Source of the DNA: Actinobacteria bacterium RBG_16_64_13
Lineage (GTDB): Bacteria > Actinomycetota > Thermoleophilia > RBG-16-64-13
Length of the DNA stretch: 22,711 bases
NCBI GenBank assembly: GCA_001768675.1
Contig: MELN01000071.1
Location: 29,465 to 52,175, forward strand
Direction: 5' to 3'
In this document: piece by piece, positions 6,312 to 14,292 of the stretch
How the letters are laid out: the number at the start of each line of letters is the position of its first letter
Position numbering within the stretch: position 1 is the first letter of the stretch
Position numbers and translations under genes: made by a program
Notes under the pieces: generated by a model
Seen by the model: the letters and a program-made list of their open reading frames with translations, nothing else
Database searches by the model: none
Told to the model about the DNA's origin: nothing

Positions 6312-7328
6312 ATGAGGCGGGAGCTTAGAGCGGGACTATGGGTCTTGGGCGCGATCGTCTTGGTCGTGGTGATCGGCACGGTCGGGTATATGGCCATCGA
6401 GAAGTGGACCTTTCTCGATTCCCTCTACATGACGGTGACGACCATATTCACCGTCGGTTTCGGGGAAGTGCACACGCCATCGACTGCCGGCAGGGTCTTT
6501 ACCCTCGTTCTTATTGTCGGGGGGGTGGGGACCATCCTCTACGGTATCGGGTCGATGGTAGAGTTCGTGGTGGGAGGGCAACTTTCGGGCATGTTCCGAC
6601 GGAGGGTGGTGAAGAGGCAGGTGGACAGGCTGGATGGGCACTACATAATATGTGGATATGGTCGCGTGGGCGAAGCCGTGGCCCGTCAGTTCGCGGCTCA
6701 TAACGTCAAGTTCGTGGTGGTCGACCACGACCCCGAGGTTCAGGTCCGTGCTGACGCCGCTGGGATCCCGGTGGTCCAAGGTGACGCGGCGACCGATGAG
6801 GTCTTGGAGGCCGCGGGAGTCAAGAGGGCGAAGGGTCTGATATCCGCCGTCGGGTCGGACGCGGGCAACATGTTCGTCGTCCTCTCTGCGCGGGTGCTGA
6901 ATCCCGGCCTCCTCATCGTCGCCCGTGCTGGTGCGGAGGATGCCGCCAACAAGTTGGAGCGAGCAGGCGCCGACCACGTGGTCTCGCCTTATGGCATCGG
7001 CGGGAAGCGAATGGCGACTCTCATGCTCAAGCCGCTCGTCAGCGACTACCTCGAGGTGGTCACGGGAGGCGGCGAGCTGGCTTTTCTGGTGGAGGAGTTC
7101 CAGTTGAGCGGTGACTGCTGCGTCATCGGTCGGACGATCGAGACACTGGACGTGCGCAAGCGGACCGGGGCTACCATCCTGGCGGTGCAACGGGCGACGA
7201 CGGGCGTCTTCGACACAAATCCGTCGCCGGATTCGCACTTGAATCCCGGAGACAAGATCATAGCCATCGGGACGTCGGCAGAGATCCGCCGGCTGGAGGA
7301 GCTGATCGGCTCTCCCGCGGGCACCTAG
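6312..7328 (+). CDS. Two-TM potassium channel with RCK (TrkA_N and TrkA_C) domains
   Basis: The 338-residue protein has one membrane helix at about residues 8-28, a pore helix and selectivity filter (TVGFGE) near residues 47-52, a second helix at about 62-85, and a Rossmann-type RCK/TrkA_N domain starting at HYIICGYGRVGEAVA with VVVDHDPE and VVQGDAATDEVLEAAGV. A TrkA_C domain follows from about residue 255 (QLSGDCCVIGRTIETLDV ... LNPGDKIIAIGT). It is therefore a ligand-gated K+ channel of the MthK/Kch type in the inner membrane. The ATG at 6312 has GAGGGAG eight bases upstream. An in-frame ATG at 6237 lies inside rlmH and is not used. Confidence 0.93.
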   Translation: MRRELRAGLWVLGAIVLVVVIGTVGYMAIEKWTFLDSLYMTVTTIFTVGFGEVHTPSTAGRVFTLVLIVGGVGTILYGIGSMVEFVVGGQLSGMFRRRVVKRQVDRLDGHYIICGYGRVGEAVARQFAAHNVKFVVVDHDPEVQVRADAAGIPVVQGDAATDEVLEAAGVKRAKGLISAVGSDAGNMFVVLSARVLNPGLLIVARAGAEDAANKLERAGADHVVSPYGIGGKRMATLMLKPLVSDYLEVVTGGGELAFLVEEFQLSGDCCVIGRTIETLDVRKRTGATILAVQRATTGVFDTNPSPDSHLNPGDKIIAIGTSAEIRRLEELIGSPAGT

Positions 7329-7351
7329 GCGACGGGGAGGATAGGAGTCAG

Positions 7352-9160
7352 GTGCTAGCTGAACGGGTCCAGAGAGTCATGGCGGCGTGGGCTGCCGAAG
7401 AGGGATGGCGTGAAGCTCCCATCTGTCAGTTGGAGCGGCCCGCCGAGGAGGCGCACGGCGACTACGCGACCCCGGTCTGCATGCAGATGGCGCGTGCCGC
7501 CCGTCGGTCGCCGCGCCATCTGGCCGAGGAGCTTCGGCTGCGACTCCTAGCCGACAAAGAGGTCGCCCGCCTGGTAGAGAGCATCGAAGTCGCGGGCCCC
7601 GGGTTTCTCAATCTTTACCTCAACGGCACCGCCTATTCCGAGGCTATGACCGAGATGCTTGCTCAAGGTGAGGAGATCGGCCGAGTCCCTCCGCGGGCCC
7701 ACCCTCGCATCAACCTGGAGTTCGTCAGCGTCAACCCCAACGGGCCTCTCCACGTCGGTCATGGTCGCTATGCCGCATACGGCGATTCGTTACATCGCCT
7801 ACTTGCCTTCAGCGGGGCGAACGTCACCACGGAGTTCTACATCAACGACTTCGGCCGGCAGATGGATCGATTCGGGCGGAGTGTGGCTGCCAGGTATGCG
7901 CAATCGTTCGATCTCGACCTGCCGGTGCCGGGAGACGGATATCAAGGCGACTATGTGAACGAAATCGCCGCTGGGGCTCGCGCCAAGGTTGGCGATCGAT
8001 ACGTCGCAGCCCTGAGACCGGCCGCGGTAGAGCGGCGCCCGGCGGCTGCCGCGGGCGCGGAATCGGGTGGCGCGCCCAGCCCGCGGGCAGGAGAAGACCT
8101 CGCGGCTATGGCCGAAGAGGTCTTCGAGGACGAGGGTGCCGAGGAGTCGTCAGATTGGCCGCAAGATCCGGGCGTGTTGGAGGCGGTCGCCTTCTTCAAA
8201 TCGTGGGGCTGTCAGGCGATGCTTGAAGGGATGCGGACCGAGCTGGCGGGGTTCGGCGTTCTCTTCGACTGCTGGTTCAGCGAGACCGCGTTGCACTCGA
8301 GCGGCAGGCTCGAGCGGGTGGTGCAGCGATTGCTCGAAACGGGCGAGGCCTACCGGGAGGGTGACGCCGTCTGGCTCCGCACGACCTCGCGCGGCGACGA
8401 CAAAGACCGCGTCCTGATCCGCAGCAACGACCAGCCCACGTACTTCGCGGCCGATATCGCCTACCACGAAGACAAGCTCGAGCGGGGCTTTGAGCACCTG
8501 ATCAACATCTGGGGCGCCGACCACCACGGGTACGTGCCGCGTATGAATGCGGCTGTGGAGATCCTTTCCGGCAGGCCGGGAACGCTGGAAGTCATCATCG
8601 GCCAGCTGGTCAACCTGCTCGAAGAAGGCGCACTCAAGCAGATGTCTACGCGGCGAGGTGAGATGGTGACCCTGGCCGAGTTGATCGACGCGATCGGCGT
8701 CGATGCGGCGCGGTTCTTCTTGGTCTCGCGCTCTCAAGACCAGACCCTGGATCTCGACATCGATCTTGCCAGGCGGCATTCCCAAGAAAACCCCGTGTAC
8801 TATGTGCAGTACGCACACGCCCGGATTTCCGGGATCGTTCGAAACGTACCGGAGGGGACCGTGACCGCCATCTCGGAAGGGAGTGGGGTCTTCGCGTCGC
8901 CCTACGAGCGGGCCCTCATCAAACGCCTCGAGAGCTTCTCTTCGGTCGTGCAAGATGCAGCCGAGCGGCGGGCCCCTCATCGGATAGTCGCATACGCGCA
9001 GGAATTGTCCGCCGACTTCCACGTGTTCTACAAGCACTGCCGCGTGATCGGCGCGGAACCGGACGACGCTTCCGCGCGCTTCGCACTCTGCCTCGTGGTG
9101 AGGCGGGTCGTCTTCCGATGCCTCGACCTGCTTGGTGTGAGCGCTCCCGAGAGCATGTAG
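7352..9160 (+). CDS. argS: Arginyl-tRNA synthetase
   Basis: The 602-residue class I synthetase charges tRNA-Arg. The N-terminal Arg-tRNA recognition domain covers about residues 1-100. The HIGH-type motif is NPNGPLHVGHGRY (HVGH at 134-137), followed by EFYINDFGRQMDRFG. The KMSKS-type loop is LKQMSTRRGE near residue 431, and the anticodon-binding helical domain contains YVQYAHARI. An Ala/Pro/Glu-rich stretch at about residues 217-270 is extra compared with the usual 550-580-residue proteins. The GTG start at 7352 has AGGAG four bases upstream. ArgS followed some distance later by lysA-hom-thrC-rho is an actinobacterial arrangement. Confidence 0.97.
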   Translation: MLAERVQRVMAAWAAEEGWREAPICQLERPAEEAHGDYATPVCMQMARAARRSPRHLAEELRLRLLADKEVARLVESIEVAGPGFLNLYLNGTAYSEAMTEMLAQGEEIGRVPPRAHPRINLEFVSVNPNGPLHVGHGRYAAYGDSLHRLLAFSGANVTTEFYINDFGRQMDRFGRSVAARYAQSFDLDLPVPGDGYQGDYVNEIAAGARAKVGDRYVAALRPAAVERRPAAAAGAESGGAPSPRAGEDLAAMAEEVFEDEGAEESSDWPQDPGVLEAVAFFKSWGCQAMLEGMRTELAGFGVLFDCWFSETALHSSGRLERVVQRLLETGEAYREGDAVWLRTTSRGDDKDRVLIRSNDQPTYFAADIAYHEDKLERGFEHLINIWGADHHGYVPRMNAAVEILSGRPGTLEVIIGQLVNLLEEGALKQMSTRRGEMVTLAELIDAIGVDAARFFLVSRSQDQTLDLDIDLARRHSQENPVYYVQYAHARISGIVRNVPEGTVTAISEGSGVFASPYERALIKRLESFSSVVQDAAERRAPHRIVAYAQELSADFHVFYKHCRVIGAEPDDASARFALCLVVRRVVFRCLDLLGVSAPESM

Positions 9161-9172
9161 GCCGTAGCGCTC

Positions 9173-9994
9173 ATGCCCGAGCTTCCGGAGGTCGAGACTG
9201 TCAGGCGCCAGTTGGCCGAGTCGCTGGCCGGAGCCAGGTATTCATCGGTGGATCAGGTGGAGCCGGCCATGCTGCGGGACTGCACTGAGCAGCAGCTTCG
9301 CGTGGAGCTCCCGGGCCGGAGTATCGAGCTCGTCGGCAGGAGAGGGAAGTACATCGTCGTTACGCTCGGGGGCGAGGGATTCCTCACGCTGCATCTCGGC
9401 ATGACCGGCCAACTGCTTGTCGACCCCAAGGATGCGGGAGCGCACACGCGGTTCATCTTCGGTCTGGAAGCGGCGGATGGACGCCCGATGAGGCTGGAGT
9501 TCCGAGACACACGGAAGTTCGGCAGACTGCACTTCACGTCCGGCGGGCCGGCCCCGCGCCTCGCAGCGCTCGGCCCCGACGCTTGGAAGGGGCCATGGGA
9601 CGCAGGCTATCTTGCGGACAGGCTGAGTGGCCGTACGGCGCCGATCAAGGCCTTGCTGCTCGACCAGAGGCATCTGGCCGGCATCGGCAACATCTACGCC
9701 GACGAGATCTTGTGGTGGTCAGAGTTGTCCCCGCTCAGGCCGGGTGGAACACTGTCCACCGCCGAGGTGGTCCGGCTCGCTGAGGAGATCCCGGCCAGGC
9801 TCGGGGAGGGAGTCCGTTTGCTTGGCTGCTCGGTGTCGGACTTCGTCGACACTGCGGGGAAGGAAGGCGACTTTCAGAACTGGCTGCGCGCGTACGCCAA
9901 GCAGGGCCAGGAGTGTTCGCGTTGCGGGGGTACTCTTGTGCGCGTGATCATCGCTGGGCGGGGAACGTCTTACTGCCCGGACTGCCAGCACTAG
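9173..9994 (+). CDS. mutM: Formamidopyrimidine-DNA glycosylase (Fpg/MutM)
   Basis: The 273-residue enzyme removes 8-oxoguanine and other oxidised purines and nicks the abasic site. It starts with MPELPEVET, which holds the catalytic N-terminal Pro and Glu, and has the conserved Lys in GRRGKY (residue 59) and HLGMTGQL. The helix-two-turns-helix contains LAGIGNIYADEILW. The C-terminal zinc finger is CX2C-X16-CX2C with the conserved Arg in AGRGTSYC. It is 12 bases downstream of argS with no strong ribosome site of its own, so it is probably translated from the argS transcript. Confidence 0.97.
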   Translation: MPELPEVETVRRQLAESLAGARYSSVDQVEPAMLRDCTEQQLRVELPGRSIELVGRRGKYIVVTLGGEGFLTLHLGMTGQLLVDPKDAGAHTRFIFGLEAADGRPMRLEFRDTRKFGRLHFTSGGPAPRLAALGPDAWKGPWDAGYLADRLSGRTAPIKALLLDQRHLAGIGNIYADEILWWSELSPLRPGGTLSTAEVVRLAEEIPARLGEGVRLLGCSVSDFVDTAGKEGDFQNWLRAYAKQGQECSRCGGTLVRVIIAGRGTSYCPDCQH

Positions 9995-10028
9995 CTCGCC
10001 AGGAAGTTGCTAGGAAGACCGGGTCCAG

Positions 10029-10061
10029 GCAAAAAGAAAGGAGCCCCGAGTGTACTCGCTC
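10029..10061 (-). terminator. Intrinsic terminator of the intergenic RNA
   Basis: On the minus strand GAGC-GAGT-AC-ACTC, a GGG bulge and GCTC form a hairpin. It is followed at once by CTTTCTTTTT. No coding sequence on the minus strand ends here, so the terminator must serve a non-coding transcript. Confidence 0.7.
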
Positions 10062-10187
10062 TTCGCCTTTCAACGGCTCCTACTTCGTTCCCGCTTCGCT
10101 GTACTCCGCGGCCATTTAGTTCCGCGTTTTCTCGGCGGGCCCCTTTGTAGTCTCCTCAGACGCTGCGTCTGAACTCTCGGGACTCTG
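10031..10187 (-). ncRNA. Candidate structured small RNA, about 155 nt
   Basis: No protein gene covers this interval, yet the minus strand has a complete transcription unit: TTGACT, 16 bases, TAGAAT (10221-10194), then a start near 10187 and a U-tract terminator near 10031. The 5' end GAGTCCCGAG (10185-10176) can pair with the 3' end CTCGGGGCTC (10050-10041) over ten bases with one G-U pair, closing the molecule. Inside is a 7-bp hairpin (TCAGACG/CGTCTGA, 10172-10156) and purine-rich segments. The 3' strand can instead form the terminator hairpin or a GGAGCC/GGCTCC stem. The size and end-to-end pairing are compatible with 6S RNA or another closed actinobacterial RNA such as raiA, but I cannot recognise the class. 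It is not SRP RNA, tmRNA or RNase P RNA, whose conserved cores are absent. Confidence 0.6.
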
Positions 10188-10193
10188 CAGATG

Positions 10194-10221
10194 ATTCTAG
10201 TCTTCTTGGTGGGGAAGTCAA
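10194..10221 (-). promoter_or_regulatory. Promoter of the intergenic RNA
   Basis: TTGACT (10221-10216), a 16-base spacer and TAGAAT (10199-10194) form the closest match to the housekeeping consensus in the window. It points away from the tRNA gene, with no open reading frame downstream. Confidence 0.65.
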
Positions 10222-10332
10222 GGGCCTGCGCGGGCCGGTGAGTCCGGAAAATGCCGCAGGATGCGGTCGACCCCAGCGGAACGTCCGTACGCCCGCAGCG
10301 GACTCGGCACCAGCGCTCGACAAAGGGGGCTG
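10222..10332. other. Non-coding stretch between the RNA promoter and the tRNA promoter
   Basis: This region holds only small GC-rich inverted repeats (for example CCGCA/TGCGG and GTCCG/CGGAC). I see no gene or recognisable site in it. Together with the RNA unit and the tRNA leader it makes up the gap of about 375 bases between mutM and the tRNA. Confidence 0.5.
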
Positions 10333-10341
10333 TGCTATCAT
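10333..10341 (+). promoter_or_regulatory. Extended -10 element upstream of tRNA-Gly
   Basis: TGCTATCAT has the TGn extension followed by a good -10 hexamer, about 30 bases before the mature tRNA 5' end. A TCGACA motif lies only 13 bases upstream, too close to act as a normal -35 box. Confidence 0.4.
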
Positions 10342-10370
10342 GCCGCGTACCCGGCGGTCCCAGCCGGCGA

Positions 10371-10446
10371 GCGGAGTTAACTCAGTTGGTAGAGTGCCAG
10401 CTTCCCAAGCTGGATGTCGCGGGTTCGACCCCCGTACTCCGCTCCA
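10371..10446 (+). tRNA. tRNA-Gly (anticodon CCC)
   Basis: A complete cloverleaf is visible. The acceptor stem pairs GCGGAGT with ACTCCGC, and the D-arm contains AGTTGGTA. The anticodon stem CCAGC/GCTGG encloses loop TTCCCAA, giving anticodon CCC, which reads GGG glycine codons. The T-arm carries GGGTTCGACCCCC. The discriminator is T, as usual for bacterial tRNA-Gly, and the 3' CCA is encoded. The gene stands alone. Confidence 0.96.
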
Positions 10447-10630
10447 ACTCCTGGCGGTGAGCACTCTCCCACGTCGCTGCGCTGGGCTCCGCGGCCCCGG
10501 CCTAGAATTCCGCGTGCCGTGATCCGCGGCTTCCCGCTCCGTGGCCGACGACGAGACCGGGGGCGGCGCTTTGCAGCCGGCCGGACCGAGGTCGAGCGGG
10601 CAAGTAGGGGTCGCCGTCAGTGCAGGAGCC

Positions 10631-11233
10631 TTAGAAGAGCGTGGGTTGATCGGGCCCCAGCCGCAGGCAGGCCACATGCGGGATGTTGCGGTACGACTGG
10701 CGGTAGTCGAAACCGTAGCCCACGAGGAAATCATCGGGGGCCTCAAAGCCTCGGTAGCGCACGTCGATGTCCGCAAGCCGGCGGTGCGGCCGGTCGAAGA
10801 GCGTGCAAACCTCCAGAGACCGGGGTCGCCTCAGGTTGAGTGAGCGCATGATGTAGTGCAGGGTCAGACCCGAGTCGATCATGTCCACGACGACCAGGAC
10901 GTTCTTGTCCTTCACCGGTTGGTCGAGGTCCTTCAAGAACCGTATGGCTTTTGCCCCCGTGTCGGAGTGCTCCTCGGTATAAGAGCTGATGGCCAGGAAA
11001 TCCAATTCCAGGGGGAGATCGATTGCCCGGGCAAGGTCGGCCGTGAAGAATAGCGCTCCTCTGAGGATGGAAACGAGAAGAAGTTCTTGGTCCTGATAGT
11101 CCCTGGTGATCTCGGCGCCCAGCTCGCGGACGCGCTTCGCTATCGCGTTCTCTGTGAGGATGACGTCGCCGATCCGCTCGTCCGGATGCTGAGAGTGGTA
11201 AGGAGACAGTTGAGGAGGGACCAAGGCGTCCAT
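10631..11233 (-). CDS. hpt: Hypoxanthine phosphoribosyltransferase
   Basis: The 200-residue enzyme makes IMP or GMP from hypoxanthine or guanine and PRPP (purine salvage). Family features are VSILRGALFFTADLAR (the pyrophosphate loop), LDFLAISSY, the PRPP-binding loop VLVVVDMIDSGLTLHYI, and the C-terminal VGYGFDYRQSYRNIPHV. In the PRPP motif the usual Glu-Asp pair (EDIIDTG) is Val-Asp here, while the catalytic Asp in MID is kept. The ATG at 11233 has GTGAGG six bases upstream and lies seven bases after the stop of the upstream small nuclease-like gene, so the two form an operon. Upstream in-frame ATGs lie inside that gene and are not used. Confidence 0.94.
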   Translation of the reverse strand: MDALVPPQLSPYHSQHPDERIGDVILTENAIAKRVRELGAEITRDYQDQELLLVSILRGALFFTADLARAIDLPLELDFLAISSYTEEHSDTGAKAIRFLKDLDQPVKDKNVLVVVDMIDSGLTLHYIMRSLNLRRPRSLEVCTLFDRPHRRLADIDVRYRGFEAPDDFLVGYGFDYRQSYRNIPHVACLRLGPDQPTLF

Positions 11234-11240
11234 GGTGGCC

Positions 11241-11597
11241 TCACAGGTCGTACTTGTGCGCCATGCGGACGAAGTCCTTGCGATAGAAGAGCTTGATGCG
11301 AACGTCGGGGTACATCTCACGCAAGCGGCGGACTTTGCGATTCTTGGCCGTGACCAGCGATTGCTTCATCTCGGTCACCTCGACGAAGAGATCGAGGTCG
11401 GGCAAAAAGAAGTCGGGCGTGAACGCCTCGACGATGTTGCCACGCTCGTCTTGTTCCAGAATGAAGGTGCGTGGCTCGTACTCCCATGCGATCCGGTGAT
11501 AGTCGAAGAGCTTTGCTGCCTCGAGCTCGGTCCGGGTGGCGAAGCTGGGTTGCTTGGTGCCCCGGTAGTAGGAGAAGGTCGGTGTTTCGTCGCTCAT
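11241..11597 (-). CDS. Small PD-(D/E)XK endonuclease-like protein
   Basis: The 118-residue protein is basic in its last third (KNRKVRRLREMYPDVRIKLFYRKDF). It carries a pattern typical of PD-(D/E)XK folds: an early Glu in TRTELEAAK, YEP followed by a beta strand (TFILEQ), TPDFFLP with the PD at residues 61-62, then FVEVTEMK supplying Glu and Lys. TnsA-like and very short patch repair-like proteins share this layout. No DNA-binding partner, methylase or transposase is nearby, so its role is unknown. It lies seven bases upstream of hpt and divergent from lysA. The ATG at 11597 has only a weak ribosome site, and a TAGAAT box 11 bases upstream suggests a very short leader. Confidence 0.65.
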   Translation of the reverse strand: MSDETPTFSYYRGTKQPSFATRTELEAAKLFDYHRIAWEYEPRTFILEQDERGNIVEAFTPDFFLPDLDLFVEVTEMKQSLVTAKNRKVRRLREMYPDVRIKLFYRKDFVRMAHKYDL

Positions 11598-11608
11598 CCT
11601 GGAAGTCC

Positions 11609-11614
11609 ATTCTA
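11609..11614 (-). promoter_or_regulatory. -10 box upstream of the nuclease-like gene and hpt
   Basis: TAGAAT on the minus strand ends 11 bases before the ATG at 11597. The predicted transcript would have a leader of about five bases. No clear -35 box is seen. Confidence 0.4.
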
Positions 11615-11667
11615 CCAGCTTGCCTCTTGTGGTAACGTACCGGTGTTTTCGTGCTCTGGAGGCTGTC

Positions 11668-12987
11668 TTGACCCACACTCTCGTCTATCCCATCACGTCC
11701 TTGCATAACTCCGCCGGGCACCTGGAGATCGACGGCTGTGACGTCGTCGACCTCGCGGCCGTGTTCGGCACTCCGCTCCTTGTCTACGAGGAGGAGACCA
11801 TCCGCGACCAATGCCGGCGCTACATGGCGGCGTTTCGCGAGCACACCGACGATTTTGAGGTCATCTACGCCAGCAAGGCCTTTTCCTCGGTGGCTGTGGA
11901 CCAACTGGTCATGGAAGAGGGCTTGTCCATCGATGTGTCGTCCGGAGGGGAGTACCACATGGCCAGAGTGGCCGGGTTCCCCGCGGAACGGATCTTCTTC
12001 CATGGCAACAACAAGACCCGCGAGGAACTGGAATACGCGCTCTGTGGGGGAGTCGGGTCCGTGGTGGTCGACAGCTTCCAGGAACTGGCGCTGCTCGAAG
12101 AGATAGTGGCGGGCCGCGGAGGCTCCCAGCGCATACTGCTGCGCATCACCCCGGGCGTCGAAGCTCATACTCACTCGTTCATAGAGACCGGGCAGGTGGA
12201 CTCCAAGTTCGGCTTCGGCCTGGCGGACGGGGTTGCCCTCGAAGCCATCCGGGAGGCTCTTGCCGCTCCGCATCTCGATCTTGTCGGGCTGCATGCGCAT
12301 ATCGGGAGCCAGATCTTCAAGTTGGACGCGTTCCGCAGGGCCATCGGCATCCTGGTGAAACTCATCGGGCAGGCGCATGCCGGTTTCGGCTTCGAGTGCC
12401 GCTGTCTGAATGTCGGCGGCGGGCTTGGTATCCGCTACACGGTTGAAGACGCGCCTTCGTCCATAGGTGACTATGCGACGGTGAAAGTCGAGGGGGTGCG
12501 TGAGGAGATGGCCGCGATGGGCCTGCCCATGCCCCGGGTCCTCATCGAACCAGGCCGTTCCATCGTCGGCAAAGCGGGTATCACCGCCTACACGGTGGGC
12601 ACCATCAAAGAGATCCCCCGCGTGCGCACGTACGTGAGCGTGGACGGAGGCATGAGCGACAATATCCGGCCGATGTTGTACGACGCCCAGTACCTGGGCA
12701 TGTTGGCCAACAAGGCGGACGAGCCGGCCGACACCAAAGTCACCGTGGCGGGCAAGCATTGCGAAAGCGGCGACATCCTCATCCGCGACGCTGTCATCCA
12801 GCGGCCGGAGCCGGGAGACATCCTTGTCATGCCGGCCACGGGAGCTTACTGCTTCGCCATGGCTTCGAACTACAACGGGAGTCCCCGGCCCGCGGTCGTA
12901 TTGGTGAGGCAAGGACAGGCGCGCGTGATCATCGAACGAGAGACATACGCGGATCTGGTGGCGAAGCACCGGCCGCTGAGAGACTAG
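11668..12987 (+). CDS. lysA: Diaminopimelate decarboxylase
   Basis: The 439-residue PLP enzyme converts meso-diaminopimelate to lysine, the last step of lysine synthesis. The PLP lysine is in VIYASKAF. Other family motifs are DVSSGGE, FFHGNNKT, GLHAHIGSQ, NVGGGLGI, EPGRSIVG, the CESGD motif that contributes from the second subunit, and GAYCFAMASNYN. The TTG start at 11668 has a strong GGAGG five bases upstream; a TTG at 11620 has none. It opens the long + strand run and is followed 26 bases later by hom. Confidence 0.97.
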   Translation: MTHTLVYPITSLHNSAGHLEIDGCDVVDLAAVFGTPLLVYEEETIRDQCRRYMAAFREHTDDFEVIYASKAFSSVAVDQLVMEEGLSIDVSSGGEYHMARVAGFPAERIFFHGNNKTREELEYALCGGVGSVVVDSFQELALLEEIVAGRGGSQRILLRITPGVEAHTHSFIETGQVDSKFGFGLADGVALEAIREALAAPHLDLVGLHAHIGSQIFKLDAFRRAIGILVKLIGQAHAGFGFECRCLNVGGGLGIRYTVEDAPSSIGDYATVKVEGVREEMAAMGLPMPRVLIEPGRSIVGKAGITAYTVGTIKEIPRVRTYVSVDGGMSDNIRPMLYDAQYLGMLANKADEPADTKVTVAGKHCESGDILIRDAVIQRPEPGDILVMPATGAYCFAMASNYNGSPRPAVVLVRQGQARVIIERETYADLVAKHRPLRD

Positions 12988-13013
12988 GCCGACCAGGAGA
13001 CGAGGGGCGAGGC

Positions 13014-14291
13014 ATGGAGCGGGACAGGGTCGTACGTATCGCGTTGTTGGGCTTCGGGACCATCGGGTCGAACGTGTTCCGGCTCATCCAGAAAGAGCAC
13101 GACCAGATCTTGGAGGGCACCGGTATGGACCTCCAAGTGGTGAAAGTGCTCGAGATCGACAAAGGCAAGGTGCCCAGCGACGCGGCTCCAGGGTTGTTCA
13201 CGGCTGACTTCGCCCAGATCGTCGACGATCCGTCTGTCGACATCGTGGTGGAGCTCATCGGCGGGACCGGAGCCGCCTTCACGTTCGTCGACGAAGCCAT
13301 GCGCAAAGGGAAGAACGTGGTGACCGCCAACAAGCAGCTTCTCGCCTCGCGCGGTGAAGCCCTGTTCACACTGGCAAGGCAGGAGCGACGGCACCTTCGG
13401 TTCGAGGCTTCTGTGGCGGGCGCCATACCCATCATAAAGGTGATGCGCGAGAGCATGATCGCCGCCGGTCTGCACACGGTCTACGGGATCGTGAACGGGA
13501 CGACCAACTACATCCTCACCCGGATGTACAACGAGGAGGGCGACTACGGCGAGATCCTGGCCAGGGCGCAGGAGCTCGGCTATGCCGAAGCCGATCCCAC
13601 CGCCGACGTGGGCGGAGCCGACGCGGCCGCCAAGATGGCAATTCTCGCTTCCATCGCCTTCCATTCTCGGGTCACCCTGAGCGACGTAGCCTTCAACGGC
13701 ATCGAGAATGTCACTCTGGGCGACGTCCGCTATGCCAAGGACCTGGGTTTCGTGGTGAAGCTCATCGGTGCGGCCCGACTCATCGATGGCAAAGTGAGCG
13801 TGCGGGTGTTCCCCGCCCTGTTGCCAGTCGCGCATCCGCTGGCCTCCATCAGCGGCTCCAACAATGCTGTGTTCCTCCAGGGGAGCGCCATCGGCGAGAT
13901 CATGCTCATGGGCCCGGGCGCGGGCGGAGTTCCGACGGCGACCGCGGTCGTGAGCGACATAGTCTCTATCGCCAATACCAAGGACGTGGGCTTCTTGCAG
14001 AGTTGCTCCTGCTACCGAAGCCTTGGTTTCTACCCGGCGGAGGAAGTGGAGTCGGCCTTCTTCATCAAGATGAACGTCACCGACCGCGCCGGTGTGCTCG
14101 CGCAGATCGCTTCGATATTCGGGGAACACACAGTGTCCATCGCCAGCATGCTCCAGAAGGGAAGGGGCGACGAGGCCGAATTGGTCATCATCACCCATCC
14201 CACCAAGGAGAAGGACTTCTTTGCCGCCATCGACAAGGCCAAGGGCCTTTCTTGTTGCAAGAGTGAACCCATGACCCTGCGGGTGCTCTGA
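13014..14291 (+). CDS. hom: Homoserine dehydrogenase with C-terminal ACT domain
   Basis: The 425-residue enzyme reduces aspartate semialdehyde to homoserine. The NAD(P)-binding loop is LLGFGTIGSNV near the N-terminus. NGTTNYILTRM and EADPTADVGGADAAAK are the substrate-binding and catalytic signatures. The C-terminal ACT domain (NVTDRAGVLAQIASIF ... VSIASMLQKG) is the usual threonine-feedback module. The ATG at 13014 has GAGGGGCGAGG upstream. The stop is one base before the thrC start, giving a coupled pair. Confidence 0.97.
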   Translation: MERDRVVRIALLGFGTIGSNVFRLIQKEHDQILEGTGMDLQVVKVLEIDKGKVPSDAAPGLFTADFAQIVDDPSVDIVVELIGGTGAAFTFVDEAMRKGKNVVTANKQLLASRGEALFTLARQERRHLRFEASVAGAIPIIKVMRESMIAAGLHTVYGIVNGTTNYILTRMYNEEGDYGEILARAQELGYAEADPTADVGGADAAAKMAILASIAFHSRVTLSDVAFNGIENVTLGDVRYAKDLGFVVKLIGAARLIDGKVSVRVFPALLPVAHPLASISGSNNAVFLQGSAIGEIMLMGPGAGGVPTATAVVSDIVSIANTKDVGFLQSCSCYRSLGFYPAEEVESAFFIKMNVTDRAGVLAQIASIFGEHTVSIASMLQKGRGDEAELVIITHPTKEKDFFAAIDKAKGLSCCKSEPMTLRVL

Positions 14292-14292
14292 G

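Noticed and set aside
10317..10341. TCGACA/TATCAT as a full tRNA promoter
   Set aside because: The spacer is only 13 bases; only the extended -10 part is credible.
10447..10630. Gene or terminator between tRNA-Gly and hpt
   Set aside because: No frame with family features or ribosome site, and the GC-rich stems lack a T-tract; I see nothing supportable here.
10156..10776. 206-codon open frame on the minus strand across the tRNA region
   Set aside because: It runs antisense through tRNA-Gly and has the familiar artefact translation of a tRNA (GVRGSNPRHPAWEAG), no family features, and overlaps hpt.
11317..12969. 550-codon open frame on the minus strand
   Set aside because: Antisense to lysA, rich in His/Asp/Arg as expected from shadow frames, with no domain.
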